From Pieris napi (Eukaryota; Arthropoda; Insecta; Lepidoptera; Pieridae), in assembly GCF_905475465.1 (NCBI RefSeq), contig NC_062252.1, positions 2,418,001 to 2,482,000 of the forward strand: a DNA stretch of 64,000 nucleotides. Direction: 5' to 3'. Of this stretch, positions 1 to 10,812 are shown piece by piece. The translations under genes and the position numbers were made by a program. The number at the start of each line of letters is the position of its first letter. The stretch's first letter is position 1. Below the pieces are notes generated by a model that was not told the origin of the DNA, did not search any database, and saw nothing but the letters and a program-made list of their open reading frames with translations.

Positions 1-236
1 GAAGATGGTGTAATGGTTGCAGCTCCTTACAAACGTTGTGTAAAAAAAAAACATGGCGATTAAAAAGAGTGGCGAAGAGTTTATTGCCAGTTCTTCTCTT
101 CCGTTCTACGCCCTTGATTTGAGAACTGGCACTAAATGTAAAGTTAGAAGCATTTCATATACATTTCTATTTTTGACGTTCATAAGTGTACATTGTGTTA
201 CCTATATGATTAAATGATTTTTGCCTTTTTCAATTA
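1..236 (+). repeat. LINE 3' tail (lepidopteran non-LTR type)
   Basis: The window opens in the 3' end of a dispersed repeat that I recognise as a lepidopteran LINE-type tail. Recognisable parts are the 'gccagttcttctcttccg' block near 90-108 and 'gacgttcataagtgtacat' near 175-193. It stops about 30 bp before the splice acceptor of the first ABCD exon, so it sits inside the intron. The exact family is not assigned. Confidence 0.6.
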
Positions 237-267
237 ATTTCACTACATGTATTTCTTTCATTTCCAG

Positions 268-440
268 GACCCGGTATAGCAACAGTGGTAATATGCTTGA
301 CTGGTCAACTTCTCCGAATCCTGAGTCCAAGGTTCGGTGCCCTCGCCGGCGAAGAGGCACGAATGAAGGCGAATCTGAGACATGTCCATTCGAGGCTGAT
401 AGCTCATGCGGAAGAGGTCGCGTTCTATGGAGGACATAAT
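268..440 (+). CDS. ABCD1: ABCD exon: last transmembrane segments and EAA-like loop
   Basis: The acceptor is tttccag at 261-267 and the donor is gtaagt at 441. The exon begins with two bases of a split codon and ends on a codon boundary. It encodes [19 protein letters not shown], then a loop with [19 protein letters not shown] and [11 protein letters not shown], the peroxisomal ABC counterpart of the EAA motif that contacts the ATPase domain. Confidence 0.93.
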
Positions 441-3400
441 GTAAGTCTACCTCTTGGGATACAACACATAATATTTTAAAGCATAAATTTGTAACCAGTA
501 GATAAAGATAGAAGCAAACATAAAGCAAGCTACATAGAAATAAATGAAATGTGAACTGAAAAGAAATTCAAATGATTCCGCTTAGACTTTTTATTCTTCG
601 TCTAGTACAAAATTAATATACAGTCAAAATCTGTTTTAACGACATCAAAGGGACTATTCATTTGCTCGTAAAAACCGATAGTCGTAACAGCCGATGACGT
701 TGTTATTAAGAACCTAATACAATAGAATTCAGCCGGGACCTTTGATTTTGGTCAATATAACCGGTAAACTAAACGGTTTTGACTGTATTATTATTTATCT
801 ATTTAATGTAGGCAACGTCCGAAGCCGCCGTGTGATGCAATCATAATTACAACAATACAACAATAACTTTATTGTTATGATAATAAAATATGTATAATCA
901 CTTAGCATTACAACAAGATAAAGGTTATTATTGTTATTTCTTGTGACTTAAAGATCTGTTACGGAAGAAAAGCTTGTTGCCCAGTAACTTCCAAAAATAT
1001 TATTTTAAAACAAAAAAAGAAAACTAAGATTTAAATGCCTCCGTATCTGTAATTTTAGGGGGTAATGAAGACAGTTTAACACTTTCTAAGCGATCTTTTC
1101 AGTGACTGTCATTGTATGTCTGTCTCTAAAAACAGTTGCCGTGGATATATATTATTGGGTCAGCGGCTAACTTTGAGCATTTAATAAAGCCGAGTCTTAC
1201 CCGTTGCTTACTGGCAAAGAAAGCATTAGAAATAAGAAAAAAAAATGATTAAAGCATGTATAAAAAAAGACACAAACGCTATAACTTTAATCAATAATAG
1301 GCCCAACAGTTGCTGTCACCAGCAATACATTCAGTGGGCCTGCTGTCTTGGAGTAATTTAACACACTTAACAAAACAAAAATGTTAATAATTTAAATAAA
1401 AAATTAAATTATATAAAAAATTTGTTTGCAAGTGCTAAAGAAAACTTTTTGCTAAACTTTATTTCTTTAAAACCTGCAATAACTAATTTAATTCGTGCTT
1501 GAGTGTATGTTTTCTATATATTTAAATTTATGTGTCCTTGGGAAGGAACTTCCTTAACACAGAATTATCAGAAATAAAGAAAAGTCTAAGAATTCAAAAT
1601 AATAAAAAGCTGATGATCTGGTTTATGCACAAGTTTTCTTATGTTATATTTTTTTCAGGTTGAAATGGGCCAGCTCCAATCAGCTTACAAAGAGTTGGTC
1701 ACTCAAATGACCTCAGTCTTCAATAAGAAGCTGTGGTATGTGATGCTGGAGCAGTTCTGCATGAAGTACGTTTGGTCCGGTACCGGGATGGTCATGTTGG
1801 CACTTCCCATACTTACCGGAAAGAAGTTGGATGGTAAGTAATTATATCAGACTTCAGACAAATTTATCACTTGTGTGTTTCCTTGGTAGATTTGCATAAG
1901 ATTTCAGTATAATGTTAAAAATAGAGAGAGAGAACTAAAAAAATAAAGCCATATAAAAATGATCCCCATGTATGTTCATATATCAATAATGTATATAATA
2001 TATATGTATGTAATATTATATATATTAGCCACTCTATTATTACCAACATAGGGATAGTTCCATCATAATCGATGAGTTAGTTTTTGAGTTATGGATATTT
2101 TAAGTTGGTCAAATCCAGTTCGTTTTCGACGTACGACAATCGTACTTAGCGCTAAAACTCGTGTCTGAATCCTCCCTTTATACACATAGTGCATGCAAGC
2201 ATGTACAAATGATATTTTATTAATTATTATAGGTACAGCAGGTGAAGGTATAAGCGCCAGAACAGAATACATGACGACATCAAGAAATCTATTGAATTCA
2301 GCGGCCGACGCCATCGAGAGGCTCATGTCTAGTTATAAGGTAATTTATATACTATCACTAAATATGTATATTTTATATAGAAATGAAATAGCTATATATC
2401 AAGATCTCTAATCCAATCACAGGGAAGCGATTCGTTACGTTTTCTCTGTTTAAAAACTTTTGATTTTTTAATTTAATTGATCAATTTTAGTGACAAAAAG
2501 AAATAATCTGAAAAAAATAAAAACATAATGAAATGTATATCAAAATATTAAATAAAAACAAACTAAAATATATTTTACAAATCTATATAGTCCTGACAGT
2601 TAATGGTATTAAAAAATTACCGGTATTGCATTGAAATTATTATTAAACATCTAACTTCACTACTGATTCATGACGAAAAATCTTTTTTTTTTTAATTATT
2701 GTCTAATAGGGCCGATGAAGTTTGATGAAATATATGTTTAGTAATGAAATTTCTTTCTGAACAGGAAATAGTGACACTAGCGGGATACGCAACGCGAGTG
2801 TCCGACATGTTAGTAGTATTTGGGGAAGTCGCTCGCGGGAAATGCGTACGCGCAGTGCACGTAGCATCAGCCTCTTCTACAGGCTTCCAAGTCACCTTCA
2901 GAGATAAACAGCCTGTGCCCATGGGTAGTATATATATGGGTAATATTTAAACACAGTCAGTGCGCACGTCCGGCGCAGGCGCCGATCGGAAAGCAACTCA
3001 AGTCTCAAGTACTTCACGACCGATTCTACGCACTACTGACAGCTTGACTTTGACAATTGACACATTGACATTCTACAACCTGTAAGATGTCTATGATATT
3101 GCGTGGTGTTGCCATTGTAATAAAACAAATTACATCGTGTTCTATTATAACCTAATCTCTGACATATGTATATATTACTTATATATTGGGTCCGTTTTAA
3201 TAATGTTCTGGATTTTTCTTTTTTTATTGCGGTCTTCTGTATTATGTGAACAGTGTAATGTATAGATGATAAAACAATGACATCGGTACTACCATAATAA
3301 TATATATGTAAAAGCAACGGCGTTAAAAAATTAAATTAACAATATTTAAAACAATAGAAACGATGCTATAATATATTTACTTAAACAGCAGCTTTTTGCA

Positions 3401-6400
3401 TAAGTTTCAGATTCTGTAATATCTTCTTTAAAGAATCGCCCCCACGAAAGCACGGTGTAATATAATGCAATATGTTTTTTCATAGGTCAAGTTACGTACA
3501 CGGACGATCTGTCGATACGTGTCCGTAACGTACCGATCGTGACTCCAGCGTGCGATGTGGTCGCTAGTGGCGTCTCATTGGACCTCAATCCTGGCACTCA
3601 CCTATTGATTGTTGGACCTAATGGATGCGGCAAGTCTAGGTAAAGAAATCTTATTTTAAGTTACGATATTTTTAGTTGCTAAATTGTAGTTTCTTATTTT
3701 GTGAATGTTCTTTTTGGAGTTCTTGTGAGTTCAAAGCCTTGTGATGAAAAAGTACAGTTACTAATTAGAGTTGTGACTTTTCAGTTTCGAAGACAGTCTC
3801 TTTCCCTATAAGACAAAAAAAGCTGTTTAACCCGTGTTCGATAAATTTTCATATTATTAAGTTAAAGGACTGGTCAGCGTGTTTTTCTTAGAAATTTTGA
3901 TCAAGTTCCGTGAATGTTATTTAGGACAATATTAAACCAATGAATATAAGTTTATAAGCTTTATATTCGTAAACAATGAAACGTTTTTCCATCCAACGTA
4001 CTAGTACTGGATGCTGTTGCTTGTAATAAATTAATATATTTTAAGAAAAAATTAAATGCTGGAAACCCGAGATTACTACAAGATCAGTTGGTAGCTCATG
4101 TCTGGTCAGCAAGGAAAAGTCTGGAGTAGACTATCTGTTTTCACCTTTATCTTATTACAGTGTACAGTTTTGAGGACGATGAGTCTTTCACTTGATCAGT
4201 CACGTGATCGCCTTCTATGTTTTCCAACCACTATCTGTTTCTCCGAGTTCTCATCGCCTCTGCGAATGAATCAAGATTAATATACTATATATAATTTTTG
4301 TTTCAGTTTATTCCGTATAATATCGGGCCTATGGCCGGTATTTGGTGGCGAGTTGAGCGTCCCTCGCCCATGCGCGTGCGCACACTGCGCGGACGAACCT
4401 AACGCCCCACCGTATTGTGTTGCGCGACCCGTCATGTTCTACATACCGCAGAGGTAATGTCAAACAAAAATTATAAATTGGAAATCGATTAATAAGATAT
4501 CTATTTGGATTTTTGAATTTACCCAAAAAAAAAATTGCAAGAATTACTTTGGTCCATATTCCAATTCGTATCTCGAGCCAGAATCTCGATTGTATTATCT
4601 CGTCTTGGGCGCTGCAAAATATGTAAAACTCATTTAAAGAAAAACGCTTTTTACCGGATTAAAGTTATGTATTATTATAAATTTACAACTAAACAAAATT
4701 ACATACGCTTTGACCAACCGAAAGTACTTGCGAAAGAGAAAAGATTCTTCCCAAGATTGGTACGCGAAGCCATTGAAATCAAAAAACACCCCAATTTCAA
4801 TAGAGAAGACGGCCTAAAATTGTCAAACACCTGGGATCCAATAATATCCAAATTAAAATCTCAAAAAGAAAAACAATCCGCGAAAATAGAGGACACCGTG
4901 AGCCATTTTTGCCAAAACCCTCCATCTTTTAGTCGATACCAACTCCGGGGAAATAAATACAGATAATGCAACTTTCTCTGCAGCTGTGATACTTTTTGAC
5001 ATTCAACATCTTTTGTCTTCAGTCACCGTGACCACGCACGCTGTAAAGCACGCGAAACGTCGGATAAATTTAAAATTATGTCAAATAGTTGTAAATTTAT
5101 AATAATACATAACTTTAATCCGGTAAAAAGCGTTTTTCTTTAAATGTGTAATAAGAGTTATGTTAATCAAAGACAATACTATATGTAAAACTTCATACAG
5201 AAATGAAATGTCAGCTTCTAGTAAACTACTTAGTTTACTAATGTTTTAGAATAAGGGAATGCCATCAAAAACATATCATTTAAAAAACCAAGTCACGCAA
5301 CACAGTTCTTCTACCGTAAAAATTGTGAGATACCTTTATGACAATTATATTTAAACATAATTTTACAGGCCATACATGTCAATGGGGTCTCTATTAGACC
5401 AGATAACTTACCCGTCTCGGGTATCAGAAGACGACAGAGAGGCCGAAGCAAGAGCTATGCATATTCTACGAGTCGTACGCTTAGACGCGTGCGCAGCGAG
5501 ACACGGCGGTCTGAGGGCGGTTTGTGATTGGCGCGCCACGCTTTCCGGCGGGGAGAAACAGAGGATGGCTTGTGCTAGAATGTTCTATCATAGGTGAGTT
5601 TTTTTTCAGGACAGATGGAGATTTAAGCGACCCGTATGAAAATATGGTATTTAGTTCACGCGCTACGAAGTTATATAAAATTACTCAATACAAATAATAT
5701 ATTAAAAAAAAGAGCGGAACTACAACGTTTTTAGGTCTGTGCCTCAAATTTCTGTATCTGTTTCATGATCATTTGTCAATCTAATAGGCAAGTAGGTGAT
5801 CGGCCTCCTGTGCCTGACACACGCCGTCGACTTTTTGGGTCTAAGGCAAGCCGGTTTCGTCACGATGTTTTATGTCTAATGCGCACATAGACAGACAGTC
5901 CATTGGTGCACAGCCAGGGATCGAACCTATGACCTCAGGGAAGAGAGTCGCACGCTGAAGCCACTAGGCCAATGACCAACGACAAAGCACTGATATAAAA
6001 TAAATTAAATTCAGTATTCCTTTGTTTTAATTTTTTGTCCCATGCGAGACGTACATGTTCTTTTTTCTTTTAGGCCCGTATACGCCTTACTCGATGAGTG
6101 TACGAGTGCCGTTTCCATGGAAACAGAAGTTGTTATGTACGAAGAGGCTATCAAGGAAGGCATCACCTTGCTTTCCATTACACACAGACCCAGCGTATGG
6201 TTAGTATACATGATGACATAGCAATTTACCTGATTAAAATTTTCTTCAGGTTTTAAAATAGTTAACATGAATTTTGTATCAAATATTTAGTTTGTCCATC
6301 ATTTAACATTCCATAGATTTTATTATTGAGAATGGGATCTAAGTTCAGTGTCGAGAGGCTGGCTGATACTTTGCTTGTGTAGAAATGGTCACGTGACTTT

Positions 6401-6787
6401 TAAAAAATTCTTAGTCTAAAATCTTTGGTATTTCAAACACTGTTTTTTCCAGTAGTTTGTTAATTAAATTATAATTATTTTGTTTTTTGCTTACATCACG
6501 TTACAAAACTTTTTTATATAAATGCGAATCAAAATTAATTTACATTATATTTTGAATGCTTTGTCATAAATAAATTCGTTAAAAAAATATTTAAGTTTCT
6601 ATAAAAGAGATCTGATACTAAATTATTAAATTTCAGGAAATACCACACCCACGTGTTAGAATTTGATGGAGCAGGCGGCTGGTCTTTTAGACCTTTGGAA
6701 AAAGACGTCCCAGCTATTACGCCTTTGGCACCAACCGAAACTAAGCCAATTGAAGCTAAATCAACAGAGGATACGCCAAAAGTATGA
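268..6787 (+). CDS. ABCD1: Peroxisomal ABC half-transporter, ABCD1/ALDP type (3' part, nine exons)
   Basis: This half-transporter imports very-long-chain acyl-CoA or related lipids into peroxisomes and works as a dimer. Nine exons join in frame to about 472 residues: 268-440, 1659-1833, 2233-2339, 2765-2924, 3486-3639, 4307-4453, 5369-5593, 6074-6199, 6637-6787. All introns are GT-AG. The family is near 750 residues, so the first third lies off the left edge. Seen in order: the EAA-like motif [11 protein letters not shown], the segment [16 protein letters not shown], Walker [11 protein letters not shown]-loop YIPQRPYMS, signature LSGGEKQR, Walker [11 protein letters not shown] and H-loop SITHRPS. 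These match ABCD1/2 rather than ABCD3 (family knowledge). The stop is at 6785-6787 after a Pro/Thr/Glu-rich tail. One oddity is a cysteine-rich insertion in the nucleotide-binding domain. Confidence 0.95.
1659..1833 (+). CDS. ABCD1: ABCD exon: helical domain, LWYVMLEQF segment
   Basis: The acceptor is tttttcag, ending at 1658; the donor is gtaagt at 1834. It reads from [17 protein letters not shown] through [18 protein letters not shown] to a hydrophobic stretch [11 protein letters not shown]. It ends in phase 1, which fits the next exon. Confidence 0.93.
2233..2339 (+). CDS. ABCD1: ABCD exon: linker helix after the last membrane segments
   Basis: The acceptor is attatag, ending at 2232; the donor is gtaatt at 2340. 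It encodes [19 protein letters not shown] and [12 protein letters not shown]. The phase runs from 1 to 0 and joins cleanly to both neighbours. Confidence 0.9.
2765..2924 (+). CDS. ABCD1: ABCD exon: coupling region before the ATPase domain
   Basis: The acceptor is ctgaacag, ending at 2764; the donor is gtagta at 2925. It encodes [19 protein letters not shown] followed by a less conserved linker that begins the ATP-binding half. The apparent read-through past 2924 is intron, because the phase-1 end matches the exon at 3486. Confidence 0.9.
3486..3639 (+). CDS. ABCD1: ABCD exon: start of ATP-binding domain with Walker A
   Basis: The acceptor is tttcatag, ending at 3485; the donor is gtaaag at 3640. 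It encodes the first strands of the nucleotide-binding domain and the P-loop GPNGCGKS just before the donor. The split serine codon is completed at 4307. Confidence 0.93.
4307..4453 (+). CDS. ABCD1: ABCD exon: cysteine-rich insertion and Q-loop start
   Basis: The acceptor is gtttcag, ending at 4306; the donor is gtaatg at 4454. It begins [16 protein letters not shown] and ends at the Q-loop FYIPQR. Between them is an unusual stretch with four cysteines spaced C-x-C-x2-C-x9-C, roughly 15 residues longer than I expect for the family. The stretch is GC-rich compared with its surroundings. Confidence 0.92.
4631..5146 (+). mobile_element. Penelope-like element 3' fragment with inverted-repeat ends
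   Basis: This lies in the intron after 4453. On the + strand, about 4720-4870 encodes [20 protein letters not shown] and a stretch with HPNFNREDG and LSNTWDP. I recognise this as the C-terminal region that follows GIY-YIG endonuclease domains in Penelope-like retroelements. A 61-bp inverted repeat brackets it (4631-4691 and 5086-5146) with near-perfect pairing around 'ttaccggattaaagtta'. The N-terminal reverse transcriptase is absent, so this is a dead 5'-truncated copy in the same orientation as the host gene. Confidence 0.65.
5369..5593 (+). CDS. ABCD1: ABCD exon: Q-loop end, helical subdomain and signature motif
   Basis: The acceptor is ttttacag, ending at 5368; the donor is gtgagt at 5594. 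It encodes [16 protein letters not shown], a charged helical part, [14 protein letters not shown] (the ABC signature) and [10 protein letters not shown]. In and out phases match the neighbours. Confidence 0.95.
5725..5982 (-). repeat. tRNA-derived SINE (family S1), intronic copy
   Basis: Read on the minus strand, the head carries an A box (ttggcctagtggcttcagcg) and a B box (ggttcgatccc), as in RNA polymerase III promoters. It is followed by a body with 'gggtctaaggc' and 'aggcaagtaggtgatc' on the plus strand. I recognise the family as the widespread lepidopteran HaSE-like SINE. Other copies are near 22228, 27455, 43435, 58560, 59370 and 63722. Confidence 0.75.
6074..6199 (+). CDS. ABCD1: ABCD exon: Walker B, D-loop and H-loop
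   Basis: The acceptor is ctttttaggcc, with AG ending at 6073; the donor is gttagt at 6200. It encodes [20 protein letters not shown] with the catalytic glutamate after the Walker B aspartate, then [11 protein letters not shown] with the switch histidine. It ends within the tryptophan codon completed at 6637. Confidence 0.94.
6637..6787 (+). CDS. ABCD1: ABCD last exon: C-terminal tail and stop
   Basis: The acceptor is tttcag, ending at 6636. It encodes [17 protein letters not shown], typical of the family end, then a tail rich in Pro, Thr, Glu and Lys. TGA is at 6785-6787. Confidence 0.93.
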
Positions 6788-8320
6788 TAAAGCGACATCT
6801 CTTGAACGGATTATGAGAAAAAGTTTATAATGTATTTAAAATCAAGTGGCACGTGTTTGGAAGTCAAACTTTAGCAGGATTTCTATAGTTTTGTCAAAAC
6901 GAAATTGTGACAGATTGAACACTGCGTTTCCATACAATTTGTATACTACGCCACAAAATCGAACGACAGGTGCTCAAAGTATTATTTTACGTATATAGTA
7001 AGATTTTTTATAAAAAAACTTAAGCAGCGTTCTGTGGCCGTATTTGGAACTAAACACAAGCCGGTATTATTGTATGAATGTGTTGAACTATACAGTGTAT
7101 TGAAAATTTGGATGATTTTGTAGATTGTTAGTATCGTATTGACGTTTTTTACGAAACTATAAAAATAGTTGCTAAATGTGACATAGGGTATGTTCCGATA
7201 TACACTGCGACCACTGTACAGAGTACCGTCAATTTAGTATACTGTGAAACCGTTTCTCTATAGCCAGCTATACTGGTTACAATTTAAAACGGAACGCAGT
7301 TCAGTATACTAGTCAGCTTCGTTTTTCGACACAGTTTTCAAATGAGTGCATCAAAGTTTTTCAATTCAACAAGAAAAACTATTATTGGAGTATTATCGCA
7401 TTAAAAAAATCTATATTAATATTAACTGTCAATTGAATTAATACTACAAAGAAAGTAAGTTAGAATTTTAAATGTTTGTTATTAAACTGTAAGTTATATC
7501 AGCCGTTAGGCATTCAAGTGGTTTTGATTGATCACGTGATCAAAGCACTGCGAGTACCTTACCTCGAAAACGCCAGTGCTCGCAGTAGAAGTATAGCGGG
7601 GATTTGTGACGTCATATATTTCCCTAGGACGCTGCGGCTGTATACTGGCAGTCCATAGCGGAACGAATTTTTGAACAGTGGGAGCACTATACAGTACTCG
7701 CAGTGTATATCGGAACATACCCTTTATTCAACGCTAATTGGCGTTTTAAGGTAGATATATTTTAGCGCCATCTGTTAAGGAGTGTTTGAAACTTTGCTAT
7801 GTGTTACCAAACCAAAAATGGATTAAAAAGTGATGGTATTTACTGTATATTTTTATACTAAAAATAATTGCCTTTAAATTCCTTAAAGTGACTATTAGTT
7901 TAATTTAATAAATGTGATTATAATTATGTGATTTAGAATAATTATTGTAAGTTGAAAAATATTTTATATGCTAATTATGTTTTTCACCGCACTGAAGCCA
8001 GACCAAGCATGTTTTATATAAAAACTAAACTGATATTAGAATTTTCACATTTTAATTGTTATTGTATTAAAGAAAACCAGTGTAAAAACTAAATAAATAT
8101 ACATATTTTTTTTATTGAGCTTGTTTATGACACGATTTTAAATATTTTGGACTTTTGGTTGAGATTAATTAATTGTTAAGTGGTAACTTATGTTTTATAT
8201 TGATTTAGATTTTTATATTTTTACTTTTAAATATTTATTAAGCTGTATGGAATGTATTTTAACATTTATGTCAAAAAGCGTCGAAATAAATGGGTTTTAT
8301 AAATAAATTTTTGCTTTTAT
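6788..8320 (+). other. Probable ABCD 3' untranslated region and downstream DNA
   Basis: No further reading frame of note. Candidate polyadenylation signals AATAAA occur near 7908, 8092, 8285 and 8302, followed by T-rich sequence. The true cleavage site cannot be decided from sequence. The MITE at 7186-7722 would lie inside the transcript if one of these later signals is used. Confidence 0.4.
7186..7722. mobile_element. MITE with terminal inverted repeats
   Basis: The left end 'gggtatgttccgatatacac' at 7186 and the right end (reverse complement) ending at 7722 pair perfectly for 25 bp, then imperfectly to about 40 bp. The element is about 537 bp with no transposase. A clear target duplication is not visible (flanks gacata / tttatt), so the superfamily is left open. 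Confidence 0.75.
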
Positions 8321-9785
8321 TTCCTATGTAAATATCTTACCTTTGAGAAATTAATGAAAAATGTACATATTGCATAGTCAAAAACATCCAGCAACAATAC
8401 AATTACATGGGTTTGGGCTCAGTGTACGTTTCTTTGATAATTTTTTATAGAAAATGTGGGTTGTTGGGTCTAAGATATAGACAAGTTAATTTAAAATAAG
8501 TAGTAAAAATTATTTAAAAAAAACCTGAAGAGGTTGGAATATCTTATACAAATTTAAGAAGCATTTACTATAGAGATTTTTTTGAATATCCTTGCACGTA
8601 CAACTGCCAATCTGTCACTTCATAAGCCGTGCGCCTTATAGTAAAATCGCGACAAATTAAACTTACTAAAACTTGAAAATAAATTTTGGACGAAATCTGC
8701 AAAACAAAAGAACAAAAGTTGGGAACACTAGTTACTATTAATTTTGTTACACTAACTGTGAATCACAAATAATTTAAACATTACTGGCAACCCAAGATTT
8801 GGGTGCTTTCCTCGTTCAACGAATAACTATCGCAATACAGCGAGGAATGCTGCCAGCGTTAAAGGTGCACTGTCACAGGCATCAAAGTTTTTAAATTTGT
8901 TTTGATTTTCTTTTTAATAATTTTTATTATTACTTTGTAGGTTAAGAAAATTGTACTATGTACTTAATTGTAAATATGAAATATGTTTAAAGAAGATTAT
9001 ATATTATATATATTATTAAACAATCCAAACCGAGAAAAAAATCTATTCGTGTACTCTGGAAACAATATAACATAAAAATTACTCAAAAAAAACATCTGAC
9101 AAATAGAAAAACTCCTGTATTTTTGGACGGTTGAAAATATTTTTTAAGCACAGTGCCATCTAGTTCTTCATCTTAACATTACAGTCATATATGTGTAATT
9201 AGAGTCCTTAAAAGTATGGAAGAACTTAAACTTAAATAGTAGCAAATATAATATTAGTATTAGTTACTCTTTATATATTTCACAAGTACAGTGCACTATC
9301 TATCTATTTGCCAGTTATCAATTGTTCCTATGTCAATTGTCAATTGAAAAACGAAAAACGCAATAGAGCAGCCGACTTTAATGTTACCAGCTTTAGGATC
9401 GTTTTGCTACACTTATCGGTAAATTTAAAACTTTAGCGCATTCCTTATACGCATCGCTCTGAGATAAATAATAAAATTTACAAAATGTACACTCAGACAA
9501 TTAAATAATAATAATACTATCATTAACATAATGACTTTTACTAACATAAAAACTTTTAGTAACCATATTCAGTAAAACAGTCGATAGAGTATTTACAATA
9601 TTGTTAACATACGTAGTATTAATAACGGATAAATATAAAACTAAAAAAACTTCAATAAATTCCCCTGTGGCAGTGTTTTAATGCGGGCAGAATTTCTTTC
9701 TCGGGCTGCCAGTACTACCAACCAGTTAACTTAATCTTTACTTTCTTATGCGCCTGTGCATTTGAACCCCATTGCCCACGGGGAA
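8321..9785. other. Intergenic DNA, nothing recognised
   Basis: AT-rich sequence with many stops in all frames. I see no gene, RNA or repeat that I can name. Confidence 0.5.
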
Positions 9786-9802
9786 AAAAATCAAAGTTTC
9801 TC

Positions 9803-10240
9803 TTATATTTTAGCTAGTGCACCAACTTTTGAGAATGTCTGAGGTAGGTCAGACGGGGCTAAGGTGTCCACATAAGTAGCATCACATACCAAAGCGTGAC
9901 CCATCCTCCAAAGGATTAAAGACATCTCACCCGACCACTTGCCATCATCCTTAGTGATGCGTTGGCCCCAAAATGGCAGGAATATTAAAGTAGGCAAGAG
10001 AGCGGCGTATGATGTCGTAAGCACTGCGTGCTGAGGAAAACGACCTGCACGGCAATGGAGGTAATGGTAACCAAGGCTACTTTCTTCAAAGCCACAGGGA
10101 CACTTATGGGCACTCCTAAGCGAATCTGATGGCAATTCAAAAAGGGTGCCAATGTTTGGCAAAGGAAAAATCATTAAGCCAATGACCGGTTTTTTAGAAC
10201 CACCTGCCACCAATCTTGCCTGGTCTGTAACTGAGGTGTG
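9803..10240 (-). pseudogene. LINE reverse transcriptase C-terminal remnant
   Basis: The minus strand is open for about 140 codons and contains CPCGFEESSLGYHYLHC, a Cys/His cluster, then DGKWSG and DATYVDTLAPSDL. This is the layout I know from the C-terminal, zinc-knuckle-bearing end of invertebrate non-LTR retrotransposon polyproteins. No catalytic reverse transcriptase motifs lie upstream, so it is a truncated remnant between the ABCD gene and the exon at 10705. Confidence 0.55.
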
Positions 10241-10704
10241 ACCAAATCAGATTTAGTATCCTATAACCCAGCAATAAAAATGCAATGTCAAAAAAAATAT
10301 GTTTCAAATTTGACGTATTTATTTATATATTTTTTAGATGTCGTCTAATGTTTTTAGGGTAATTAAATCATTCAAATGGCAACACTACGTATGAATGTCA
10401 TCGTTAATCTCTACTGTCTGCATCTGTGCCGCTAGGTATCCGCCATTGGAATTTTATAAAATAGAAGCTGACTTTGGTTAGTCTATGGTTGGTGTTTGGA
10501 TTGGATAGTGTATAATTTTCGTATTGTATGAATATTGTGTCGAGGGAGGTTTTGAACGTGAATAATACGTGATTTCTTTGTGAATGTAATTATTGATATT
10601 ATAAATGGTGCAGTGATTAAAAGTGTCATTTAATTTGCATTTGATTAATATTTATGTGAATAGTGGACTAAGTCTACGTAAAATAACTACTTTGCCGGCT
10701 TGTT

Positions 10705-10812
10705 ATGGTGAGTGACACAATCGATATTTTGCCCCCTTTTTGCATGAGCCCTTCGTATACAAATATGAAATCATTAACATTAGAGGGCCAAATAGATGCC
10801 TTGATTTATTGG
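10705..10812 (+). CDS. Probable first coding exon, reticulon-like isoform
   Basis: ATG at 10705 opens 36 codons ending at TGG, directly followed by a consensus donor gtaagt at 10813, in phase 0. The peptide starts MVSDTIDILPPFCMSPSYTN and ends LEGQIDALIYW. Reticulon domains begin with a similar '(L/I)(I/L)YWRD' motif, and insect Rtnl1 uses several alternative first exons (family knowledge), so this may be an isoform-specific exon. The domain exons themselves are not visible to the right, so the gene would need a first intron of more than 50 kb, with the Polinton inside it. The upstream 10400-10704 has no open frame and would be promoter and 5' UTR; it contains a 'ccgccatt' motif near 10440. 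The exon is likely real; the assignment is tentative. Confidence 0.4.

Noticed and set aside
4098..4280. 60-codon frame in an ABCD intron
   Set aside because: No homology, lies between well-supported exons with matching phases, and looks random.
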